Part shown: positions 8,222-16,639 of the stretch, piece after piece | Position numbering within the stretch: the stretch's first letter is position 1 | Layout: each line of letters starts with the position of its first letter | NCBI RefSeq assembly: GCF_001552215.1 | Contig: NZ_BCQT01000013.1 | Coordinates: 1-64,000, forward strand | DNA length: 64,000 bases | Source of the DNA: Actinomadura macra NBRC 14102 | GTDB taxonomy: Bacteria > Actinomycetota > Actinomycetes > Streptosporangiales > Streptosporangiaceae | Direction of reading: 5' to 3' | Made by a program: the position numbers and the translations under genes | Notes under the pieces: generated by a model | What the model saw: the letters and a program-made list of their open reading frames with translations, nothing else | Databases searched by the model: none | What the model was told of the DNA's origin: nothing

Positions 8222-9469
8222 TTGAGATTTCGCTTGCTCGGTCCTGTCGAGGCCGAATCCGATGGCCGGCCCGTCGAACTGGGAGGGCCGAAGAAGCAGC
8301 TTCTGCTGGCCGTTCTCCTGGAGGCCGAGGGGCGTCAGGTCACCCCCGCGCAGTTACTCCGGCGCGTCTGGCACGAGGGGCTGCGCGAAGGGTCGACACC
8401 GCAGGAGACCGTGCAGTCCGGCGTACGGAATCTGCGCAACGCCCTCAACCTGGGGGAGCCGGGGGCGAACGAGCTGATCCCGAAGAAGGACCCGCGCTAC
8501 CGGATGACGGTCGACGCGGCCGACGTCGACCTCCACCGGTTCCGCGGCGGGGTGCGGCGGCTCCGCCCCCTCGTCGCGCGGAGCGATCCGCGGAACGATC
8601 CGACGATCGCGACGCTCGGGCGGGAGGCGCTCGCCGAGTGGCGGCAGGGGCCCGTGGCGGGGCGCGGCGACGAGGCCCTCGGCGGCCTGGACGGGCAGTG
8701 GGCGGACGCCCTCCGCAAGGAACTGGTGATGCAGTACCACGAGGTGCTGGTGGCGTGCCTCGGTGCCGAGATACGGCTCGGGCACGGGCCCCGGCTCGTC
8801 CCGGAACTGGAGGAACTCCACCAGGCGCGCCCGCTGAACCGGCAGCTCGCGCTGCACCTCATGCGCGCGTGCCATCAGGCCGGGAACCTGCCGCGCGTGA
8901 TCGAGGTCTACGAGCAGTACCAGCGCCGCGTCGAGCGGCGCTTCTCGGCGGGCCCCGACCCGGTGGCGCGGGACCTGTACCGGCGCATCGTCGAGGACGA
9001 TCCGGCGCTGCGGCCCAGAACGGACGCGGGCGCCACCGGGGCGAACGCCGACGAGCCCACCACCGAAGCGATCACCAGGGGAGCCGGGATGCCGTCATCC
9101 GGAAAGTCCGATATCGCGGGACAGATGATCGATCTTCTCGTCCCCGTCCTGCCGATCCTCACCGGCCGTGCCGCCGAGCGGGAGAATGGACCCCTGCCTG
9201 CACGCGCGAAGGAACTGTGGCGCGTCCTACAGAATCGCCAGGTGATGAAAGATCTTCCGGAGGCATGGCAAAATCCGCCGGACATCGATACTCTGCACGC
9301 CCAGATCGCCGACCTGTTCGCTCGCGAGGGTGCGCTGGCCGGTGAGGTCTCCGCCATTCTCGCGGGAAGGGAAGTCGAGCAAGAAAAGGGACAGATAACC
9401 AATTTTGGTCAGTACTATCACCGGGGGGACAACATCGTCGGTACCTCGATAAAGAACTATCACCGGTAA
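8222..9469 (+). CDS. SARP-like protein (winged helix plus BTAD) with helical C-terminus and GD-type tail
   Basis: A 415-residue protein. Residues 1-90 are an OmpR-like winged helix (MRFRLLGPVEAESDGRPVEL, VQSGVRNLRNAL). Residues about 95-245 are a BTAD/TPR domain (YHEVLVACLGAEIRLG, LNRQLALHLMRACHQAG, VIEVYEQYQRRV). There is no NB-ARC ATPase. Residues 290-390 are helical and charged, of the type found in actinobacterial effector-associated proteins. The last 30 residues contain QITNFGQYYHRGDNIVG, a short Gly-Asp strand motif. The start is TTG at 8222 with GGGGTGAG upstream. The stop is three bases before the next gene, so it heads a four-gene operon. N-terminal assignment is firm; the tail's role is inference. 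Confidence 0.85.
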   Translation: MRFRLLGPVEAESDGRPVELGGPKKQLLLAVLLEAEGRQVTPAQLLRRVWHEGLREGSTPQETVQSGVRNLRNALNLGEPGANELIPKKDPRYRMTVDAADVDLHRFRGGVRRLRPLVARSDPRNDPTIATLGREALAEWRQGPVAGRGDEALGGLDGQWADALRKELVMQYHEVLVACLGAEIRLGHGPRLVPELEELHQARPLNRQLALHLMRACHQAGNLPRVIEVYEQYQRRVERRFSAGPDPVARDLYRRIVEDDPALRPRTDAGATGANADEPTTEAITRGAGMPSSGKSDIAGQMIDLLVPVLPILTGRAAERENGPLPARAKELWRVLQNRQVMKDLPEAWQNPPDIDTLHAQIADLFAREGALAGEVSAILAGREVEQEKGQITNFGQYYHRGDNIVGTSIKNYHR

Positions 9470-9472
9470 GCC

Positions 9473-10630
9473 ATGGACGAGCCGCCCGAGCCCCGGAACA
9501 AGCACCTCCGCAACGACGGATGGATGACCGTCAACGGTGACGTGATCTTCGGTGACCAGTTCACCACCTATGCCGGCGGCGACGGCGCCGGGCCGCTCAT
9601 CCCGGTCCGGGTCCCCGGCGAGACGGACAGCAGCGGCGGGCCGGGCGGCTGGCGGGGCCGCTGGCGGGGCGGCGCGGACCTGGAGTTCGGCGGCGAGTCC
9701 TACCTCCTGCACGACCGTTACCTCGGCGAGCACCCGTCCCGCGACGGCGCCGCCGTCCACCGGGAGGCGTGCGCGCTGCGCCGCGCGCCGGAGCCCGACC
9801 CGGCCTCCGCTCAGCGTCTGCGCCGCGGGCGGAGCCGGCGGCCGCGGGAAGCACCCCGATACGCGTGGCTGCGCCAGGTCAGCGTCCGCGAGGACACCTC
9901 GGCGGCGCGGCGCGCGCTCGCCGCGCTGTCCGGCGAACGCGACCTGCTGGCGGATTTGAGCGGCGTTCAGGGCGTACCAGAACCCGTCTGGCACGAGAGC
10001 ACCCCCGACGGGCGGACCGCGACCCTCATCGTCACCTGGCCCGCCTCGGAGTTCGCCGGACTTCCGTGCCAGGCCCTCGACAGGGCGGTCGAGCCCGGTG
10101 AGGACCTGGGCGCGTACGCCATGTCTCGCCTGTTCAGCGGGCTGGCCGGGCTGTGCGGCACGCTCGCCGGCCTGCACGGGCGCGGACTCGCGCACCGCGC
10201 GCTCACCCGTCCCGGCGTCATCATGCTCGACAGCGGGCGCCTCGTCCTGCGCGACCTGGGCCTCGCCGCCCGCAGGCCCGAGCCCGGCGAGGGGCCGCCC
10301 GACCACCAGGCCCCCGAGCAGCGGCGAGGGCAGCCGGTGCCCCCCGGCCCGGCCACCGACGCCTACCAGCTCGCCGCCCTCGTCCACCACCTGCTGACCG
10401 GCCGCCTCCCGGCCCGTCCGGTGCCGCCGCCCCTGGGCCGACTGGTCCGCGGCCTGCCCGAACGGGTCGGCCGTGCCGTGGACGCCGCGCTCGCGCCCGA
10501 CCCCGCCCGCCGCCCGGACGCCCGCACGCTGGGCGCCGCCTTCCGGGCCGCCCGAGACGACCTCTCCCGAGGAACCTATGACGTTTCGTCCAGCCCGCCT
10601 CCCCGGCCCCCTCACCCTCGTTCCCAGTGA
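9473..10630 (+). CDS. Predicted pseudokinase with N-terminal GD-type segment
   Basis: A 385-residue protein. After VNGDVIFGDQFTTYAGGDG (residues 20-38), similar in style to the upstream gene's tail, comes a kinase-like fold. Visible landmarks are GLHGRGLAHRALTRPGVI (residues 233-250), LRDLGLAAR (259-267) and HQAPEQ (279-283). The catalytic Asp of HRD is replaced by Ala (HRA), the Asn of the catalytic loop is missing, and the beta-3 Lys is not seen (YAWLRQVSV). The DxG Asp is kept. This predicts a non-catalytic ATP- or protein-binding kinase fold. Three bases separate it from the SARP-like gene and its 3' end overlaps the helicase start by 53 bases. Confidence 0.75.
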   Translation: MDEPPEPRNKHLRNDGWMTVNGDVIFGDQFTTYAGGDGAGPLIPVRVPGETDSSGGPGGWRGRWRGGADLEFGGESYLLHDRYLGEHPSRDGAAVHREACALRRAPEPDPASAQRLRRGRSRRPREAPRYAWLRQVSVREDTSAARRALAALSGERDLLADLSGVQGVPEPVWHESTPDGRTATLIVTWPASEFAGLPCQALDRAVEPGEDLGAYAMSRLFSGLAGLCGTLAGLHGRGLAHRALTRPGVIMLDSGRLVLRDLGLAARRPEPGEGPPDHQAPEQRRGQPVPPGPATDAYQLAALVHHLLTGRLPARPVPPPLGRLVRGLPERVGRAVDAALAPDPARRPDARTLGAAFRAARDDLSRGTYDVSSSPPPRPPHPRSQ

Positions 10631-13568
10631 CAGGCTGAGCGGCAAGACGCGGGCACTGGCCCTCGACCACCCGCACCTGCTCCCGATGGCCGACCCGGGG
10701 CGGCTCGTCCAAGACCTGAACGCCATGCCGGACGGGGTGGCGGCGACGTTCGACGAACCGAAGCGCGCGGGCGGCGACCCGAGCCTGGTGCTCTACCTCC
10801 CGTCCTGCACCATCCGGTTGTTCCTGACGCCGAAGTACAAGGACGCCTACTCGATCGTCTCCGTCAATCCGATCCGAATGTACGACCACCAGCGGCTCGC
10901 GCGGGGCTGCCTGCTGATCAGGCCCGCGCAGTGGCGGCTGGCGTTCGACGTCCACAGCATCCCCAGGCCGTCCGACTCCTACTGGGGGCCGCTGGTCGCG
11001 CAGTGGCGGCGGCTGGGCGACCAGCTGGCCGCGCAGCGGGGCGTCCCGGAGCTCACCCCGGAGCAGTCGGTGTTCCTGGACACCCTCGACCGGACGATCG
11101 AGGCCACCGAGCGGATCACCATGGACGCGCCGGAGTCCGGCCGGCTCTTCCCGTACCGGGACGTCACCTCGACGGGGGAGCGGCGGCAGGGCACCCGGTC
11201 GGTCTACATCTTCAAGGTCGTGGGGGCGGCGCGCCCGGAGGAGCGGGCGTTCGTCCAGGTGCACGGTGAGCCAGGGCTGCGCGGGCAGGTGACCCGCGTC
11301 CACGGGGACGCCGTGACCGTCCGGTTCGAGAAGGCGGTCGCCTGGTCCCGGTTCGGCGACGCCCGCCAGGGGCACCTGGAGGTGACGCCGAGCCGGGTCG
11401 TCTTCGCCAAGCAGAGCGAGACCGTCGCCCTGCTGCGGTCCCGGCAGGCGCACAACACCAGCGTGCTCCCGGCCATCGTCGAGGGCCGGGTGCGGCGCAT
11501 CCCGCCCGCGCGGTTGCGGCCCGCCGAAGACCTCGACCTCGGCGGCCAGCTGGAGGCGTTCGAGAAGGGGACGGCGACCGAGGACGTGCTGGTCGTGCTC
11601 GGTCCGCCCGGTACCGGCAAGACCCGGGTCATCAGCCAGCTCGCCCTCGCCTCCGCCGCCGGGCGCGGGGAACGGGTCCTGGTCACCTCGCACACCCACC
11701 GCGCGGTGGACAACGTGCTCGCCCGGCTGCCCGAGCACCTGGAGGTGATCCGCGTCGGCCACGAGGGCAGTGTCACGGCCGAGGGAAAGCCCTACCTGCT
11801 GGAACGGCGCGCCGCCGAGCTGCGCGACCGGGTCGCCGCCGCGGCGGCGCGCGCGGGGGACGCCTATGGCGGGCTCGCCGCCGCCCAGGGCTGGACCGCC
11901 GAGTTGGAGGCCCGTGTCCGCGAGTTGGACGCCGTGAAGGACGAGGAGGCCCGGGCGCGCGAACGCCTCGACGCCGTCCGGCGCGCGGTGGGCGGCCCGG
12001 CGCAGGCCCGCGTGGACGCTCTCGCCGCCGAGCGGGACGGGCATCGCCGCGCCCTCGACCGGCACTGGCTGCGCGCGGAGCGCAGGGGCCGGCGCATCCA
12101 GCGGATGAGGGCACGCGCGCACTGGCCGGTACTCGGGTTCCTCTTCGGGTGGTTCGCCGCTTTCCTGGACGGGCGGCAGGCGGCCGAGGAGGAGCGGACC
12201 AGCACGTCCCGTCAGGCGTGGAACGCGGCGTGCGGCGCGCTCGCCGGGGCCGAACGCGAGCTGGACGCCGCCACCCGCGCCGATCCGTCCGTACGGGCGG
12301 CGGCCGGCGCGGTCGAGGCCGCCGCGCGCCGTGCGGACGGCTGCCGCGCGACCGCGCGGAAGGCGGCGTTCGAATCGTCCGCCGCCGTCGCGCCCGTGGC
12401 CGAGCCGCCGCCCGTCCACGATGACGACGCCGGCACCGGTACCGAGCCCGGCCTGGACGCCGGCCTCAGGCGGCTGCTCCAGTGGCTGCATCGCACCCTG
12501 CCGCTGCTGGACGCCCGCGCCGAGCTGCTCGCCGAGTGGCACGAGGAGGCGGCGGGCGCCACCGAGCAGCTCTACCCGGAGCTGGTCCGCTATGCCGACG
12601 TCATCGCCGCGACGTGCATCGGCGCCGCGTCCCGCCCCGAGTTGTCCGGCGTCGTATTCGACCTGGCGATCGTGGACGAGGCGGGCCAGATCGGGGTGGC
12701 GGACGCGCTCGTCCCGCTGGCGCGTGCGAGCCGGGGCGTGCTGGTGGGCGACCCACAGCAGCTTCCGCCGTTCCTGGACTCCGAGGTCGAGGCGTGGGGC
12801 GAGACGGCGGGTGACGCGGCCGTGCGCGACCTGCTGGGCGGGAGCGCACTCGAACGGCTGGCCGCCCGGCTGCCACGCGACCACGTCGTCCAGCTCACGC
12901 GGCAGCGGCGGATGCCGAAGGTCATCGCCGACTTCGTCTCCGCCGCCTTCTACGGCGGGACCCTCGTCACCGACGTCCACCGCGAGCACCGGGACGCGCT
13001 GTTCGCCCGTCCGCTCGCGTTCGTCGACACTGCGCGGCTGCCCGGTGGCGAGCGGTTCGAGCGGTCGGGGCGCGGGCGGGAGCGCTGGGGCCGCGCGGGA
13101 TACGTGAACCAGGCCGAGGCCAGGTTGCTGTACGAGCTGGCCCTGCACTACCACCGGACCGGCGGTGACTGGGCGGTCATCGTCCCGTACCGGGCCCAGG
13201 CGACGAAGATCACCGCGGCGCTGACCCGGCGGATCGGCGTGGACGCGGCCGAGCTGAACGTCGGCACCGTCGACTCCTTCCAGGGCGGCGAGCGCGACGT
13301 TGTCCTGTACGGGTTCACCCGGTCCAACACCGACGGCCGGGTCGGGTTCCTGAAGGAGTTGCGGCGGGCGAACGTCGCGTTCACCCGCGCCCGGCATCAG
13401 CTCGTCCTCGTCGGGGACGTCACGACGCTGACCATGGCGCGCGACCTGCCGTTCCGTGCGCTGGCCGAGTCGCTGCGCGACCACGCGGCAGCCCACGGTG
13501 AGATCCGCCAGTACCAGGAGGTCCTCGATCAGGTGACCAAGCTCAACGCGGGAGGCGGCCGGTCATGA
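10578..13568 (+). CDS. Large superfamily 1 (Upf1/DNA2-like) helicase
   Basis: A 996-residue NTP-dependent helicase. Walker A GPPGTGKT is at residues 342-349, motif Ia-like TSHTHRAVDNVL follows, then Walker B VDEAGQIG near 699, motif III GDPQQLPP, motif IV VIVPYRAQA, motif V VGTVDSFQGGERDVV and motif VI RRANVAFTRARHQLVLVGD near 930. Residues 400-680 between motifs Ia and II form a long charged, coiled-coil-like insertion containing a hydrophobic stretch, HWPVLGFLFGWFAAFL. The first 340 residues are not recognised. I chose ATG 10578, preceded by GAGGAA, inside the end of the pseudokinase gene. It overlaps the next gene by ATGA. The helicase call is firm; DNA versus RNA substrate is unknown. Confidence 0.9.
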   Translation: MTFRPARLPGPLTLVPSDRLSGKTRALALDHPHLLPMADPGRLVQDLNAMPDGVAATFDEPKRAGGDPSLVLYLPSCTIRLFLTPKYKDAYSIVSVNPIRMYDHQRLARGCLLIRPAQWRLAFDVHSIPRPSDSYWGPLVAQWRRLGDQLAAQRGVPELTPEQSVFLDTLDRTIEATERITMDAPESGRLFPYRDVTSTGERRQGTRSVYIFKVVGAARPEERAFVQVHGEPGLRGQVTRVHGDAVTVRFEKAVAWSRFGDARQGHLEVTPSRVVFAKQSETVALLRSRQAHNTSVLPAIVEGRVRRIPPARLRPAEDLDLGGQLEAFEKGTATEDVLVVLGPPGTGKTRVISQLALASAAGRGERVLVTSHTHRAVDNVLARLPEHLEVIRVGHEGSVTAEGKPYLLERRAAELRDRVAAAAARAGDAYGGLAAAQGWTAELEARVRELDAVKDEEARARERLDAVRRAVGGPAQARVDALAAERDGHRRALDRHWLRAERRGRRIQRMRARAHWPVLGFLFGWFAAFLDGRQAAEEERTSTSRQAWNAACGALAGAERELDAATRADPSVRAAAGAVEAAARRADGCRATARKAAFESSAAVAPVAEPPPVHDDDAGTGTEPGLDAGLRRLLQWLHRTLPLLDARAELLAEWHEEAAGATEQLYPELVRYADVIAATCIGAASRPELSGVVFDLAIVDEAGQIGVADALVPLARASRGVLVGDPQQLPPFLDSEVEAWGETAGDAAVRDLLGGSALERLAARLPRDHVVQLTRQRRMPKVIADFVSAAFYGGTLVTDVHREHRDALFARPLAFVDTARLPGGERFERSGRGRERWGRAGYVNQAEARLLYELALHYHRTGGDWAVIVPYRAQATKITAALTRRIGVDAAELNVGTVDSFQGGERDVVLYGFTRSNTDGRVGFLKELRRANVAFTRARHQLVLVGDVTTLTMARDLPFRALAESLRDHAAAHGEIRQYQEVLDQVTKLNAGGGRS

Positions 13569-14791
13569 CCACAGACACGGCCGCGACGAGGCTCATCCGC
13601 TACCCCGAGACCCGCGTGCTGGAGGACGCCGCCTTCACGCGGGGGACGACCCCGACGCGCCTGTTCCCCCTGCTGCTGCCGCTGTGGTGCGTCGAGGTCG
13701 AGGCGGAGGTCCGCGAGGCCGAGGACTACTGGCTGATCGACCGCTTCATCGAGCTGGGCATCGCCAAGGGCGGGCTGGACAACGCCGCCGACCTCGCGCG
13801 CTTCCTCTCCCTGGACGAGACGCTCGTCGACCGGGCCCTGCGCGTCCTGTCCCGGATCGGGCACCTGACCTCCGACTCCGCCGGGCGGATCGCGCTCACC
13901 CCGATCGGACACGAGTCCGTCCGGGACGGGAAGCGGTACGTCCGGAGGCAGCGGGACCGCCGCAAGCTCTACTTCGACGCGTTCGGTTCCCACCCGCTGA
14001 CCCGCCCGTACTACGACTCGTCGAGGGTCAGCCTGCTGGCACCGCAGGACGTCGTGGACGTGACGGCGCGGCGTGACGGCCCGGCGTTCCGCCCCGTGTA
14101 CAGCCTGCGGATGTTCCGTGACCAGGCCCTCGCCGAGCTCGCGGGGCTGCGCGACCGCGACCGCTTCAACCTGCCGGAGCGCGTCGAGTCGCCGGTGCGC
14201 GTCGGCGACCCGGAGCCGCTGCACCTGCCCGTCTACCTGGTGCGCGCTCTGGAGGGCGACCGGATCCGCTACCTCGCCTACACCCAGGCGGCCGACACCC
14301 TCGACGCGGACGTCACCGCGATCTGCGAGCACAGCCCCGAGATCGCCGGTGTGGTGGAGGCGGAGGAGGCCGACGCGCGGGGCGGCCGGGACGAGCGGCG
14401 CGTCCGCGAATGGCTGCGCAAGCGCGGGCTGGAGGAGTCGCGGCTGGTCCGGTCGGAGGACGGGATGCTGCGGGTGTCGCTGCCCGCCGCGCGGTTCGAC
14501 GGCGACCGCGGGGACGGCCTGCCGCTCAGCAGGCTCGGGACGTTCACGGTCCTCGGTAGCGACTTCTGCTATGTCTGGTGCCCGGACGAGGGGCTCCGCC
14601 GCCGTGCCCTGCTCGACCGCGCCGGCGCCTACGTCGGCTCGCGGACGCGACCCGACGCCGGCGATGTCGCCGCCCGGCTCGCCTCGTTCGGCGCGCAGCT
14701 CGGCCTCGGCCGCGTCGACACCGCGGCCGTCCGCCGGATGGCGGCGCAGGCGGGGCGGCGTGACCTGGTCCGACTGCTCGACGGCCTGTGA
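13565..14791 (+). CDS. Winged-helix protein of unknown function, last gene of the helicase operon
   Basis: A 408-residue protein starting at ATG 13565, overlapping the helicase stop by four bases. Residues about 35-75 read LFPLLLPLWCVEVEAEVREAEDYWLIDRFIELGIAKGG. Residues 75-120 have a winged-helix look (NAADLARFLSLDETLVDRALRVLSRIGHL, then a wing ending ALTPIGHESV). The middle includes ITDP-free acidic stretches and an EHSPEIAGVVEAEEA segment; the C-terminus has FTVLGSDFCYVWCPDEGLRRRAL. I do not recognise the family beyond the DNA-binding-like N-terminus. Its obligate coupling to the helicase suggests it recruits or regulates that enzyme, which is inference. Confidence 0.78.
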   Translation: MTTDTAATRLIRYPETRVLEDAAFTRGTTPTRLFPLLLPLWCVEVEAEVREAEDYWLIDRFIELGIAKGGLDNAADLARFLSLDETLVDRALRVLSRIGHLTSDSAGRIALTPIGHESVRDGKRYVRRQRDRRKLYFDAFGSHPLTRPYYDSSRVSLLAPQDVVDVTARRDGPAFRPVYSLRMFRDQALAELAGLRDRDRFNLPERVESPVRVGDPEPLHLPVYLVRALEGDRIRYLAYTQAADTLDADVTAICEHSPEIAGVVEAEEADARGGRDERRVREWLRKRGLEESRLVRSEDGMLRVSLPAARFDGDRGDGLPLSRLGTFTVLGSDFCYVWCPDEGLRRRALLDRAGAYVGSRTRPDAGDVAARLASFGAQLGLGRVDTAAVRRMAAQAGRRDLVRLLDGL

Positions 14792-14832
14792 CTCCGGGCC
14801 GCCGTGCCGAAGCGGTGGCCGGAGGGCGGGAA

Positions 14833-14870
14833 CGCCCGGGGACGCGTGAATGGCGGTGCGTCCCCGGGCG
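14833..14870. terminator. Bidirectional hairpin terminator
   Basis: A perfect 13-base-pair stem (CGCCCGGGGACGC with GCGTCCCCGGGCG) and a 12-base loop sits between two convergent genes, the winged-helix gene and the TauD-like gene. There is no U-tract, as is usual in high-GC actinomycetes. Confidence 0.8.
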
Positions 14871-14875
14871 GGGCG

Positions 14876-15766
14876 TCAGGCGGCCAGTCCCGCCGGTACG
14901 GGGGTGTAGTGCGCGGCCTCGTCGCCCTCCAGGATGTAGCTGCGGTCCCCGGTGACGCCCGCCGGGGCGTCGCCCGCGACCGTGACGCGGTGCAGGACGC
15001 GCGGCAGGTCGCCGTAGTCGTCGGGCGCGTAGTGCTGGGTGATGCGGTTGTCGAATAGCACGAGGTCACCCGGGTTCCACTGGACGCGCACGATGTTCTC
15101 CGGACGGGTGACGTAGGACTGGAAGATCCGCAGGATGTCCCGCGACTCGCTGCCCGACAGCCCGATGATCTTCTGTGCGAACCCGCCGATGAACAGCCCC
15201 CGCTCACCCGTCTCCGGATGCACCCGGACGATGGGGTGCGCGGTCTTGTAGGTGCGCGAGGTGAACACCTTCCGGTACTCCGCCGCCTGCCGGGAGTTGG
15301 TCTTGGGGACGGCGTAGTCGTAGTCGTTGGTGTGCACGGCCCACAGCCGGTCGGCGAAGTCCCGCAGCTGCCGCGGCAGGTCCCGGTAGGCGGTGGCCGA
15401 GTTGGCGATCAACGTGTTCCCCCCGTACGGGGGGACGACCAGGGCGCGCAGCGTGCTCAGCTTCGGCGGCGTCCGGACGAACGTGACGTCGGTGTGCCAG
15501 GTGTTGGAGCGGATGCCCTCCTCACCCCGGACCGGCAGGATGTCGGGCTGCCCGTCCACGGACGGCACGGTGGGATGCGCCTTGGTCAGCGCGCCGAACC
15601 GGGAGGCGAAGCGCAGCTGGCCCTCGTCGTCGAGGCCGGCGTCGCGGAACACCAGGACCTTGTGGCGGCGCAACGCGGTGGTGATCTCGTTGAGGGACAG
15701 TGCGTGCGGGTCGGTGCCGGTGTACTCGGCGCCGATCCGGCCGCCGATCTGACGGAGTTCGGACAT
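14876..15766 (-). CDS. TauD/TfdA-family alpha-ketoglutarate dioxygenase
   Basis: A 296-residue Fe(II)/2-oxoglutarate oxygenase. The iron site is NTWHTDVTF (His91, Asp93), with the distal His in FDNRITQHYAPDDYG and the 2OG-binding Arg in VLHRVTVAGD. TauD and AtsK relatives release sulfite or sulfate from taurine, alkanesulfonates or alkyl sulfates. The adjacent SBP-ATPase-permease genes on the same strand, 30 bases upstream, and the Cys-codon leader peptide support a sulfur-scavenging role. The start ATG 15766 follows GGGAAGAG. Which sulfur ester or sulfonate it uses cannot be told. Confidence 0.88.
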   Translation of the reverse strand: MSELRQIGGRIGAEYTGTDPHALSLNEITTALRRHKVLVFRDAGLDDEGQLRFASRFGALTKAHPTVPSVDGQPDILPVRGEEGIRSNTWHTDVTFVRTPPKLSTLRALVVPPYGGNTLIANSATAYRDLPRQLRDFADRLWAVHTNDYDYAVPKTNSRQAAEYRKVFTSRTYKTAHPIVRVHPETGERGLFIGGFAQKIIGLSGSESRDILRIFQSYVTRPENIVRVQWNPGDLVLFDNRITQHYAPDDYGDLPRVLHRVTVAGDAPAGVTGDRSYILEGDEAAHYTPVPAGLAA

Positions 15767-15796
15767 GGATCTCTTCCCTTCTGGCGGACGGTCGAG

Positions 15797-16639
15797 CTAG
15801 CGGCGGACGGTGGGGTCGGCGAGCCGCAGCAGCAGCCGCAGCAGGCCGTCGAAGGCGAAGCCGAGCACGGCGATCTCAGCGATCCCGCTGAAGATCAGCG
15901 GTGTCTGCAGGTAGTTGCCGGCCTGCAGGATGAGGAAGCCGACACCGCCGGTCGCGGCGATCATCTCGGCGGCGATGATGGCGGTCCAGGCACCGCCCAT
16001 GGCGAGGCGCATCCCGGTGAGGACGCCGGGCACCGCGGCGCGCAGCCGCACATGCAGCATCGTGTGCAGCGGCGACGCGCCGAGGCTGCGGCTGGCGTTC
16101 AGCAGGTCGGTGGGCACCGCGTCCAGGGCGCTGAGCGTCGCGACGGTCACCACCGGCAGCACCCCGAAGAAGATCAGTGCGATCTTGGACGTTTCGCCGA
16201 TGCCGAACCACACCACCAGCAGCGGGATGAACGCGATCGGCGGCAGCGGGCGCATCACCCCGATGATCGGGTCGGCCAGCTCGCGGATCACCCGCACGCC
16301 CGCCATGGACGCGCCGAGCAGCAGGCCCGCGGCGGTGCCGAGCAGGAATCCGGCGAGGATGCGGCCGGTGCTGATGAGGGCGTCCTCCAGCAGGGTCTTG
16401 CCCTGCACCTCCGGATACGGCCTGGTCAGGTAGCGCTCGAACGTCTGCGCGGTCTCGGTGACCGTCGGCAGCGTCACCGCGTCGCCGATGACGAGCGCCG
16501 CCGCCTCCCAGATCACCAGCGCGAGACCGAGCGCGGCGGCGCCCGTCCAGATCCGCCGGTACGAGCGTGGCGGCCGCGCCGCGGGCGCCGCGACGGGCGC
16601 GGAGGTCTGCTCGCGGGCGGGGCCGGTCGTCGTCGTCAT
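15797..16639 (-). CDS. ABC transporter permease, SsuC/TauC type
   Basis: A 280-residue inner-membrane permease. The conserved EAA loop reads LNASRSLGASPLHTMLHVRLRAAVPGVLTGMRLAMGGAW in pieces, followed by IIAAEMIAATGGVGFLI, typical of the nitrate/sulfonate/taurine branch. About six hydrophobic segments are visible. The start is ATG 16639, which overlaps the ATPase stop in an ATGA; the longer frame upstream is antisense noise over the ATPase gene. It forms the channel for the lipoprotein encoded upstream. Confidence 0.9.
   Translation of the reverse strand: MTTTTGPAREQTSAPVAAPAARPPRSYRRIWTGAAALGLALVIWEAAALVIGDAVTLPTVTETAQTFERYLTRPYPEVQGKTLLEDALISTGRILAGFLLGTAAGLLLGASMAGVRVIRELADPIIGVMRPLPPIAFIPLLVVWFGIGETSKIALIFFGVLPVVTVATLSALDAVPTDLLNASRSLGASPLHTMLHVRLRAAVPGVLTGMRLAMGGAWTAIIAAEMIAATGGVGFLILQAGNYLQTPLIFSGIAEIAVLGFAFDGLLRLLLRLADPTVRR

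Noticed and set aside
10221..13496. Minus-strand frame of 1091 codons opposite the helicase
   Set aside because: Composition is Gly/Arg/Asp-rich without motifs, typical of antisense shadow in high-GC DNA; the plus strand has complete helicase motifs.
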